DNA of 64,000 bases from Lithospermum erythrorhizon (Eukaryota > Streptophyta > Magnoliopsida > Boraginales > Boraginaceae), in assembly GCA_019722365.1 (NCBI GenBank), contig JADFUC010000949.1:62001-126000 (forward strand). Reading direction: 5' to 3'. Position 1 is the first letter of the stretch, and each line of letters opens with the position of its first letter. The notes beneath the pieces were generated by a model. The model was not told the origin of the DNA. It did no database searches and saw nothing but the letters and a program-made list of their open reading frames with translations. This document shows, in pieces, positions 51,190 through 61,576 of the stretch. Position numbers and translations under genes: made by a program.

Positions 51190-53346
51190 TAATACCCATA
51201 TTTCACAAAATGTACAAGGTACCAAGATCCACTATAGTTGATTCAAACGCAACATCGCATACATTTTGGAATCAAGTATAATAGTAGGTTATCAACCAAT
51301 TACGTAAAGTAAGATGCAAGGTGTTCAAAGTCTATTATGCCCAAACTCAAACGGCACTGATCAAAGACATTTTAATCCGCACAATAGTAGGTTACCAACC
51401 CATTACTAAACCATAACTCTTGTGTCACTAGGGGCATAACATACAGATGCTACCCGACTTTGTATTCGACAAACCGGTTAAGCATACCAATGAACCAAAT
51501 AGTTAGTTGAGTGGATCATCCTAAAGCCCATAACGTTAGTGGAAATCACTTCAACATGATTCATTGTCATATCAAAGTGCAAAACCTGTGAACACCTTCC
51601 ATCACAAGCAGCTCAGATGATGAACCGATTTCACAAAATTTTTAAAATTGGTTTCGATACGTTGCTTAAATTTTAATTGGTGAGATTACTTGTTATTAAA
51701 TCTTATTTAAACGCATAGATAGCACATATTCAAGCAACATAACAAATATGAAAAATAAATAAATAAATACACATTTAGGAGATATAGATATGACCCTAGG
51801 ACCTTGGCTTACATCACTTAACAAGTGAAATGCCAACATAAGTCCTATTACAATACTTTAAACAAGAAGTCTTGTATTCTTCTTGAAACCTCAAGTTCTC
51901 CAAGGCCGCCTCTTGTGGAAATGCTAATCTTTCAATGCCACCACAGCCAGCTTCATACTACTACTCTAACTCCAACTTAGACAAAGACGATGCTTGTGGG
52001 TAAATGAATACAAGAATAAAAAAAATACACTCAGTTGTGTCAAGGATAATATTTCCTAAGATACGCATCAGAAAATAAAAATGAAACCGGGTCATATCTA
52101 AATACCTCCTTCCATTCCATAACAATATATATGGGCAAAATATTTAAAATAAATAAATACACTTAATGTCATATATTAAATGAAATCTATATTAAATGTG
52201 TTCAATTGACTAATTAATTACCTATTATTTTACAATTAAATTATCAATTAATGTAAATTTTGAATTTTGAATATATTCACACATGATTAATGATAGTTAT
52301 TGTAATAATTATCGTACCACTTAAATCATGAAATAATTACTTACAAGCAATTAATTCCAAAATTCAAAATTTATCAATAATTATGAAAAATATTTTCAAA
52401 ATTATCAATTAATGAAAATAATTTTGGTGAAAGTGGAAATATAAATCAAATTTAATGTCATTCAGTATTATATATATTCAATCATCTTAATGACAAAATT
52501 TATAATTTAAACATTTAAACCGAATTAATAATTAATAATAATTTTAAAAACCAAAAATAATTACATAAAATACATTTAGGATTTTCAAACGGACGACGAA
52601 CTCAACGCACTGCAACGACAGCCTCCGGCCACCCACGACCACCACGCTACCGCCGGTGCCAGAGTACTATCAGACCTACGCCCCGTGGCCGGAACGTGAA
52701 ATTCCCACATCGGACGCGCTCGGGAAGATGTCCGCAAGTTCAAGCGACCGATTTTGGGTAATTATTTCAGCTTTTCGCTTTTTTCCAAATTAATTGCAAC
52801 TCTTTTGTAAAAACGATTTGAGTCTCTAAAAATTCAAAAAATTTTGGGATTTGACTTGAAATATCAACACATTATTATTGAACATGCTCCACTTGAATTT
52901 TATCAAAAACACTTCTAGTTTTTTTTATTAAACCCAAAACAATCTAGAAATTCAATGAATTTTTTGGAGTACTTCAAAATTCAAATATTTCGGGAAAGTC
53001 TGGGATGAACCTCGAAGGGTCATGAACACATGAATTTAATTTCGCACTTTCAAATTTTGAACCCTCTCCCTGTGAAAAATCGAAAACATTTTACCTCAAA
53101 TTAAAATGTAAATTAATCAATCTTAATCCTTTCAATTCATGAAACAATTATATAAACATTAAATCATCAAAATTAATACATTGAAACATGATTTCAAATT
53201 GTGAAATATATAAAATGGGTTGATTTTTCATATTATATATTCATCAATTGAATATATAAATCATGAAATAATCAAATTAACTAACAACTATGTCAACACA
53301 CAATCAAATTAGATAAAATACATCAAACTTGAGTAATTGAGGCCAT
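51190..53346 (-). other. Element C 5' leader
   Basis: Reverse complement of the leaders of A and B: it holds 'acatgattcattgtcatatc' (reverse of the gatatgacaatg... block) at about 51554-51573, the paired 'aataGTAGGTTAtCAACCaat' region, and the GC-rich island at about 52590-52745. It joins the LTR at aagaatctagtatg. Confidence 0.65.
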
Positions 53347-54188
53347 CAAGAATCTAGTATGAATTCTTACTTTGTGATAAAACACCTAGTTCATACATCC
53401 CGGATCCTCAAAATGATATAAATTAATCTAAAAACACATAAATTACAATTATGAATAAAAGAGTTCTTACGCAGATACGCCGAAGTCTATCTCTCAAATC
53501 TTTCACGGCTTCCTCATTTGAATTCCATCGTTGAGCACTTCAAAATGTAGTGCCTCTAGTTGGTCCAAGCACACCAGAGAGGTTGAATCCTACTTGTGTT
53601 TTCTAGAACATGGATTGATTCAGATGAAAATCAAGAGAAGAATTTTCACCTTCCTTGATATTTTCGGCCATACGAGGAAACGGAGGAGGTTAGCTTTTTG
53701 TTTTCATTTCATGAAAACTTATGATGAAACCTAATGTTTCTGCTTATATAGGTCAAACCTAAAAGCCTAAACCGAATAGCTTTAACGAGCCGAATTCCGT
53801 TAAATTTAATTAAACCGCTATAAAATCAACACTAACAAGCTTAAGTTAATAGTAACTAATCAGTTACTAACAAGCTTCAACTAACTATCAATTCACCCAC
53901 TGACTAATTAATTAATTCGGGTTCATCCAATTTATATTTTACATTATCAATGTAAAATCCCAATTGAGAATATTCGTTGATTACACTCAACTCTCAATTT
54001 AGTAAATGTAGTTTAATTTCATACATGAAATATAATTCAATCACATCAGAGTGACCTTCTGTGTGAGATAATAAGAGCTTGTATACAATAATAATTGACC
54101 AATTACTATTATTATAACGATTAATGAGTAAGATCTAGCACCATAACCCCTTAAATTATCATGAGAATTCTCGCACTAGTAATATATA
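53347..54188 (-). mobile_element. Element C 5' LTR, truncated at its outer end
   Basis: It matches 45846-46790 base by base in long stretches (aattacaattatgaataaaa, caaatctttcacggct, cagttactaacaagcttcaa). It stops after actagtaatata, about 110-130 bp short of the LTR start, and abuts copia E protease sequence, so no target-site duplication can be read here. Confidence 0.8.
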
Positions 54189-55247
54189 ATGCAAGTGCAC
54201 AAGATCCGACAACCAAACACACCCACATCTCAGCATGAATGACACTACCATCAAAGTGTAACCACAAGAGACACAGGGCCCTCATACTGATCAAATAAAC
54301 ATGCGAGAGGCCCGTGAATTTGAAGCGTAGCCATTATCAATAATCCAAGGTAGTAAAGAACACTCACCCATCAAACGAGTATTATCCAAAGGTGTAGTAG
54401 AGGAACTCGTAAGAAGATCATATTTGTTCTATCCAAAGTCATGACATTGTCGTAAAAGCGTTTGTACTGAGCTGCGCAAACGCTCCTCTTGTTTTTAAAA
54501 ATATTGTATGCCCTATCTAGAGAAGGTAATGGATCTCAGACAACAAGTAGTGTTGTTTTAGTATGACCGATTCTCTCACATTAAGAGCTTCCAAACATGA
54601 AATCATGGAATTGATCACCCTCTCGGCCGATCCGGGGTAAAGAGTAGCACCGTCATAAGAACAGAGTAGGCAACGGATCATGAGTGTTCAATTCATCCCA
54701 TAAAGATTGTAATTTGCCAAAGTAAACTTCAATAGACGAGTGACCCTGTAAGCACTGAGCCCAAGCTTGTTTAGCTTCCCGGGCGAGTGAGGTCAAAGAG
54801 CTCACCCCATACCGCTTCCGCAACATCTCCCATAACGAAGCACCTCCGAAAAAAGTGGGATAGATTTCTTCAAAGGGATCAATGGTGTTCATCACCCACT
54901 GGACCAACGTAGCCTACAACACCTGCCACGCCTCAAGAGTAAGCGGATCTGTAGGCTTGACCTCAGAACCATTAATGAAACGCATCTTTCTGCGAGAAAC
55001 AAGGGACAAGAGAATGGACTTCGACCATTCATCATAATTGGAGCCTAGAAAAACAACTGGAGTAATAACAAGACCTGGTAAATCTTGATTATTGAGATAA
55101 TAGGGGGAAGTTCTATCATCAAGAGGATTTTTCAGGATTCGAACTCCGCGCCCACCACCGTGCTGCCAGCCGATGGCTTTCTTTTAGCTGGTTGGAATCG
55201 CCGGCCACGGGTTAAGAAAAAAGAAAAAAATTAGGCCGGCGATCTTT
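54189..55247 (-). pseudogene. Copia element E, 5' half: gag and protease (decayed)
   Basis: On the minus strand, from right to left: untranslated leader, then gag with a UBN2-type domain at 54653-54907 (FEEIYPTFFGGASLWEML, then SLAREAKQAWAQC and YFGKLQSLWDEL). A protease start follows near 54329-54350, reading WIIDNG where copia proteases normally have D-S-G. Stops break the frame. It is the missing front half of the pol remnant at 11392-13561; most of the integrase, which would lie between, is absent at both borders. Confidence 0.8.
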
Positions 55248-55520
55248 TTGCTCGATTAGAAATAATGATTCATTATATAAAATAATGAGTTTATAGTACA
55301 ATGACATACACAAATCAATGGGCCTTCATATTCAAATACTGTGTCGAACGTCATGTCTAAAGTTGAAATACAGGTCCGATTACTTCATGAGAAGGTCGAC
55401 TCTGGCACTCGGCCCCCTCACCCTCCCCGAACTCCTACCGCTTCACTAATATCGCCGAAAAGATCGGGGACATAGGTTTGAACCTAACTCCCGACCATGT
55501 CCCGACAATGCGCTCCAACA
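55248..55520 (-). mobile_element. 5' LTR of the outer copia element (E)
   Basis: Homologous to 11134-11391. On the minus strand it starts TGTTGGAGCGCATTGTCGGG. Right flank gttat (55521-55525) is a candidate target-site duplication with gttaa at 11129-11133. It lies 160 bp from the FBL10-like start codon. Confidence 0.8.
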
Positions 55521-55680
55521 GTTATGGTGTTATGTCAGTTTTGATATATTGACAAATGACCCGCTAGTACTGTATATTGCAAATTGTACCCTGAGTGTTT
55601 TGTTATTTAAAAAATGCCCCCGAAATCTGAAATACTAGTATGTGTAAGAGTCCAATGATGGAGGGGAGGGGTATGGTGAG

Positions 55681-58085
55681 ATGGAAGAAGCAAGGAGGTT
55701 GGAGCAACTACCAACGGCGTTGATATGCAGCATACTGACGAAGCTGAACAGAGACGTGGGTTCGATATGCTCGGCGGCATCGACATCGAGGATGATGAAC
55801 GAATGCGCAAAAACAATATTCACACACATCCAATGCTTCCACCTAAACGATTTGGCCCCCACTCTGGAACTCCTCCGCCCATTACTCCAGAACAACAACC
55901 CATTCCTAACCACCCTATCCCTCGACGCAGCACGTCTCGATGATTCCTCCCTCCCTCTCATCCTTCGCCCCTCTCTCCAACACCTCTCCCTCCTTCACTG
56001 TTCCCTCTTCACCGGCGACCTTCTGTCCCAACTAGGACGCTCCTGCACCCAACTCAGGTCCACCTCCATTCTTTCTCCCCCCTTTCCTAATTCCCCAAAC
56101 ATTTCATTTTTCAGGGATGTTGTCTTCATGTTCAGGTCTCTGTACTTGACTTCCGTGGCTGAGAACCGAGGGAGATCAATTGATGTTTCTCATCTCGAGG
56201 AATTACTCAATGGTTGCATCCATTTGGAAGTAAGCCAATACCATTGACATAATCTATCATGTAATCTTACCCAAACACCCTAATCAAATGATGGCAGATC
56301 CCTTATCTTGTAATCTGCTACTCCCTTGTCTACGAGATCCGATTCTATCTGAGTTACGAGATTTCATCCCTTACTTGATTTCTATGATAAACAATGTTGG
56401 ATGAAATTATATCTACATATTTATTACCTTTTCTTATTTAGGTATCCAATTAACAGTTACCTTTTATTATCGAGTAATAATAATATCTAGTTGCTGTGCT
56501 GGATAGTTCCATCAATTCTTCGTGTCGCTGAGTCGTCGCATCACTGACAGCTTGCCCTTAGTGTGAAACTTAGCTGTTGTATGCTGGCTTTTGGCTACCA
56601 CAATTGCTGATCATTGTGTATGTTTTGCAGACACTGGTGTTGATGTTTGATGTTTCACTTTTCATGCGCCATAATTTCCCTCGTGTTTGGGCTTCAGCTT
56701 CCTCGAAATTACTTTCTCTGGAAATAGGATATATATCTTCAGTTATGGTCACTGAACTACTCAGTCCTGTTGTAGCAACCCAACAGACTTTGATTCCTAT
56801 CCGGCCTACAATCCTACCTAATCTACAAAAGCTGTGTCTTGCAGTCGACTATATTACTGACACCATGGTAGGCACGATATCTACAAGTCTCACCTTATTA
56901 ACTCATTTGGACCTTCGAGATTCACCTATTGTAGAGCCAAGTATTGCATTTGATCTCACGAATGCAGGCCTTCATCAGATAAATTCACATGGAAAGTTGA
57001 AACATCTTTCTTTGGTTAGGTGTCAGGAGTTTATCCCTGCTTACTTTAAGAGAGTTAATGACCTTGGTATACTTCTTATGGCTGACAGATGTTCGAGCAT
57101 GGAAAGTATTTGTCTTGGTGGCTTCTGCCGCGTTACAGACACAGGCTTCAAAACAATTTTACATTCATGTTGTAGCCTATTCAAGCTGATGGTATCTCAC
57201 GGAAACCATCTGACTGATCTGGTTTTTCATGATATTGCAGCAACCTCTCTTACTTTAACCCAAGTTAGTTTGAGATGGTGTAATCTTCTCACAAACTTTG
57301 CTGTTGAACTGTTGGTATCCAATCGAGATATTTCTGTCCTCGATCTAAGGGATTGTAGACACCTCAGCGATGAATCGCTTCGAGCAATTAACACCCTTCC
57401 TAAGCTGAGGTCCCTACTGTTAGATGGTTGCGATATAACTGATGTGGGATTGTCCCATTTAACAAAGGGAGTGATGAATTCTCTTGTTTCCTTGTCTGTG
57501 AGAGGGTGTAGGAGACTCACGGACAAATGCATTGCTTTTCTATTTGTTGATCATTGCAATAGGGAATTAAGAGAATTGGACCTATCTAACTTGCCAAACA
57601 TATCTGACGAAGGGATTCTGATGCTGGCAAAGAGCCGCATTCCTGTAACTGAGCTCAGGTTAAGACAATGTCCTCTAATAGGTGATACATCCATTATGGT
57701 ATTAGCGTCGATGCAAGTTGAAGGGACTGGGTGGAGTGGAAGTACATTGAAGCTGCTAGATCTTTACAATTGTGGCGGCATCACTCAACTGGCATTCAAA
57801 TGGTTAAAGAAACCTTACTTCCCAAGATTAAGATGGTTGGGTGTCACAGGAAACATGAACAAAGATAACATTGATACTTTATCCAGAAATAGACCATTCT
57901 TGCATATTGCTTCTCGCAGTGAGGAGTTAGGAACCAATCAATGGGATAATTTGGACGATTTTTATATGCATGATTATGATGAGGTTGATGAATTTGAACA
58001 GTGGCTGTTAGAAGGAGAAGATGGGAGTGGAGATGAAGAGATGGGAGAAGCCGCTGACATTGCAGGGATGTCGGACTCCGACTGA
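55681..58085 (+). CDS. FBL10: F-box/LRR-repeat protein, FBL10-like
   Basis: Substrate receptor of a likely SCF E3 ubiquitin ligase, by analogy to F-box/LRR proteins; its target is unknown. Exons 55681-56057, 56136-56229 and 56631-58085 give 641 aa, near the roughly 650 aa of Arabidopsis FBL10 (At2g17020), whose layout it follows. N-terminal F-box-like region: LEQLPTALICSILTKLNRDV with CSAAST (residues about 6-35). About a dozen LRRs of the Cys-containing type follow, for example ICLGGFCRVTDTGFKTIL, VSLRWCNLLTNFAVELL, LSVRGCRRLTDKC, LDLYNCGGITQLAFKWLKKP. The tail is acidic (EGEDGSGDEEMGEAAD). The ATG at 55681 is the first in frame. Intron 1 is only 78 nt, divisible by 3 and stop-free, so its retention would insert 26 residues. 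All frames are intact. A copia LTR ends 160 bp upstream, so the promoter or 5' UTR may be transposon-derived. Confidence 0.92.
56058..56135 (+). other. 78-nt in-frame, stop-free intron (possible exitron) of the FBL10-like gene
   Basis: Donor ag|gtccac at 56057/56058 and acceptor ttcag|gtctct at 56135/56136. Splicing restores LRSLYLTSVAEN, as in the family. Retention keeps the frame open and adds a Ser/Pro/Phe-rich 26-residue stretch that the family lacks. Confidence 0.7.
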
Positions 58086-58506
58086 CGTAGTTCATTAATA
58101 CTTCTTGGAAAGCTGTTGTATCTCTTGGTATCTTAAGCTTTTTTTTAGCTTTGTTGCAGTGTTGTATGTTATTGTTATGTTTTGTTTTGTTTTGGAGCTT
58201 TTGTTTTATGGAGTTGTTGCTAATATTGTTCTGTAGGTTTCTGTATCTTTTATTTCTCAGTGGGTGCTATTTATGTTTATATGAAGCGTCCTGAGAAATT
58301 CCTTATGTAATTGGTTCTTTCTTTAATAGATTTCTTATTATTTACTTTGATATTGAAAAAATAATAGGAAAAATATAAATTTAGAAGGTGAAAAGGTTGA
58401 GTTGATAATTTTATAAGAAGTAGGTTATTTTAAAGAAGTTAAAAAAATATCATTTTTTTTATTTTTAATAATTTCACACCCTATTTTGAAAAAGCACCAT
58501 TCTCTT

Positions 58507-58627
58507 AGAATGTTTTATCTTAAGCATTGAGATGCCTTACAAGTTACAGAATGTTTATCTTAAGCATTGAGATGCCTTACAAGTTATAGAATGTTTATCT
58601 TAAGCATTGAGATGCCTTACAAATTAC
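58507..58627 (+). repeat. 40-41-bp tandem repeat, three copies
   Basis: Units starting agaatgtt at 58507, 58548 and 58588 contain atcttaagcattgagatgcc. They lie about 420 bp downstream of the FBL10-like stop, in spacer. The rest of 58086-59691 holds no gene; a G-rich exon-like stretch near 59340-59420 may be 5' UTR of the next gene. Confidence 0.9.
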
Positions 58628-59691
58628 AACTAATGCTTCTATACATTGGATTAATCTCCAATTCACCATGCTAGTCCGGCACATAGGTCTACACTTTTTT
58701 CAAATATGAAAGTTTTTATGTTTACTTGAATTACCCAATTATTATCAAGTAATATATTTGTTCTAATTTTTTTTACTTGGCATTATAAAGTTATACATCC
58801 AAATTATATATTGAAAATGTAAATGATAAGTAATTGAAATTATTTCGTTAATTGATTGATAATTTAATAAGAAAAAATAATATTGTAAAAAAGTACATTG
58901 AGAATATAAAAGTATAATTTTATATGCTAGAATGATAAATAAAAAAATCAAATTTTCAAAACTAGAATGAGAAGTGATTTTATCCCGATAAAATAACATT
59001 TGCGGAACTGTTATGACAATCGGAGTACATACTTTTACATTTATGTTTGGTTCAATTTTCAATAGTCATTTCTTATTTACTTCATTATATGTAAAGAAAT
59101 ATAAAATATGTAACTCCATTTGACTATGAAACATGTAAAAATACTACATTCATATTTAAAATTTAATCATCAAAATTAAAGACTCAAAAAGATATAACGT
59201 TACTAACAAGAAATAATGAAAAATAAAAATGTGGAAAGTTGATGGACACTATGTAGTGATTTGTGATAGACAATAGTAACCAGCTGGAATGTTGAATAGA
59301 AAATAATAAAGAAACAGGAAATCCCAAGAATAAAGCAAATCCGCAAGTCCCTGTAATAGCAATGGAGTATGTGGGAGGCGGCAGCAGGAGGGGCGTACTG
59401 GAGGAATCATGTCGTTGTTACACTTCTTTCTTGGATTGGAATTGCACCCAAAGGCGTTGTTGATGTTCATGAGATGTTGTTTGATTAATCAATGGTTAGC
59501 TATGAGTTTTGATCTAATTGCTTTATTTAATTACAATAAATGGTGTTCCCTTTCTTATGTTATGCATTTCTTCCTAAGAAACAATTATCCTTAATATATA
59601 AACTATTCAGACATTCCAATCTTGTAAGATTACAACTTTGAAAGCATGCTCATATTTTGAAGTGTTATTTATCTTCCATCCAGAAACAGCG

Positions 59692-61009
59692 ATGAATGAT
59701 TATTTTTTGAGTGTTCCTCCAACCTCCAATAAGCTATCAATTCTACCACTTGATCGAGGATAGTGTTCAAGCAGCAGGACCTCTTTTAGCCCTCGTTGGA
59801 TTCTTCGTTTTTGCACTTATATGGAGTGTTCCAGAAGCCTTGATCACAGCAGAATTGGGTACCATGTTTCCAGAAAATGGAGGCTACGTCGTCTGGGTTT
59901 CATCTGCTTTGGGTCCATTTTGGGGATTTCAGCAAGGATGGTGGAAGTGGCTCAGTGGTGTTATTGATAATGCATTATATCCTGTTCTGTTTCTCGACTA
60001 TTTGAAATCAGATGGACTTCCTCGCATCGTAGCTGTTCTTCTTCTTACAGTGGCGCTCACTTACTTAAATTATAGAGGATTGACAATAGTTGGTTGGGCT
60101 GCAATATTGCTAGGTGTGTTCTCTCTCCTTCCGTTCCTTGTCATGGGGCTTATATCAATACCCAAGCTGGAACCGTCTAGATGGTTTGTGATGGACTTAA
60201 ACAATGTGGAGTGGGGATTATACTTAAATACACTCTTCTGGAATTTGAATTATTGGGATTCAATCAGTACTTTAGCTGGAGAAGTGGAAAATCCCGGTAC
60301 GACACTCCCCAAGTCACTTTATTATGCTCTGGTTTTTGTTGTTCTAGGCTATTTGTTCCCTCTTCTTATTGGCACTGGATCCATTCCACTTGACCGTGAT
60401 TTATGGAGTGATGGTTACTTCTCTGAGATAGCTAAAATTCTTGGGGGCGTCTGGCTTATGACTTGGATCCAAGGGGCTTCTGCTGTGTCAAATATGGGAA
60501 TGTTTCTGGCTGAAATGAGCAGTGATTCCTTTCAACTTCTTGGAATGGCAGACCGTGGGATGCTGCCTGAATGTTTTGGGAAGAGATCCCGCTATGGTAC
60601 CCCACTTCTTGGTATTTTGTTCTCTGCATCAGGTGTGATTTTACTTTCTTGGCTGAGTTTTCAAGAGATTGTAGCAGCAGAGAACTACCTATACTGTTTC
60701 GGAATGATTGTGGAATTTATTGCATTCATCAAGTTGAGAATTAAATACCCATCTGCTTCTAGGCCATACAGGATACCACTGAGTACAACTGGGGTGATAC
60801 TGCTTTGTATTCCTCCAACATTGTTAATTGTTGTTGTTTTAGCCCTTGCTTCTCTCAAAGTGATGGCCATCAGCGTCATAGCTATTTTGGTTGGACTTGT
60901 TCTACAGCCTTGTCTGATTTACAGCAAGAAAAAACATTGGTTTAGGTTCCAAACAAGTTCAGACCTCCCTGATGTTGGTTCTAACTATCGTGGAGTGGAT
61001 GAGCCTTGA
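59692..61009 (+). CDS. PUT: Polyamine/amino-acid transporter (PUT/LAT family, APC superfamily), TM1 region missing
   Basis: Relative of Arabidopsis PUT/LAT carriers (closest in feel to At3g19553), which import polyamines and related compounds across cell or Golgi membranes. From 59756 the reading frame is single-exon and intact to the stop: [89 protein letters not shown] and [11 protein letters not shown] are all family blocks, with about 11 membrane segments. The start is damaged. An ATG at 59692 opens a frame ending [10 protein letters not shown], the normal approach to TM1. It then jumps, out of frame, to EDSVQ, skipping about 15 residues that in the family hold the Gly-rich substrate-binding TM1 break (V-S-G-G-P-F-G). 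Without them the protein should not transport. The cause may be a real deletion, an assembly error, or an unseen upstream exon structure. The gene converges on the DUF632 gene, 567 bp apart. Confidence 0.85.
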
Positions 61010-61576
61010 ATGAAAGAAAGTGAGATTTTGTGATGATTGTTCACCACCCCCTCTTGATATCTCCCTTTTGAACTTAGAGCATTGTGTGCTGAAAAGTTTA
61101 TTTTGTTTGTAGCCTTGTAGGTATCGTTGTATCAATTGTAAAATAATGAAGTGCATGCCGAATATGTAGAGCTAGAGCTCATCTTTCATCAACAAGAAAT
61201 GGTTTGGGAACTTCATGTTTTGATAATGAATTGCCATTTTCATTCTACATGTACATTGTAAGTTAAGTGTCTTTATTTATTAGCAATTGGAATGCTAGTA
61301 TCACTGCCTTAGCTAAAATTTTGGTTCATGATCTCTCTACATCATCACTCAGAAGGATACAGAGAGCTTATGCATCGCATTATCTGGGTTGTGTGTATGA
61401 TTAATGAAAGATACAGAGAGCTTATGACTCATGATAGAAATAAAAACTTGGCCAATGTACCAAAATACCTCTGTTTGTTAGGGGAATAAATCAAGTCACC
61501 TACATAAATGTGTCTCAGCGAGTTGCTTTGACATATCCTAATGTACATAAGTTACAATTTTGAGTCTAAACAAATG
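61010..61576. other. Convergent intergenic spacer (3' UTRs of PUT-like and DUF632 genes)
   Basis: A poly(A)-signal-like aataatgaag lies near 61142. The phrase 'agatacagagagcttatg' occurs near 61353 and 61409, a short direct repeat. No coding sequence is seen. Confidence 0.5.

Noticed and set aside
57227..58095. Minus-strand frames inside FBL10 exon 3
   Set aside because: Antisense shadows of the F-box/LRR coding sequence.
58763..59062. 99-codon minus-strand frame in the FBL10-PUT spacer
   Set aside because: Very A/T-rich, Ile/Phe/Tyr-heavy, no recognised motif. It fits random sequence.
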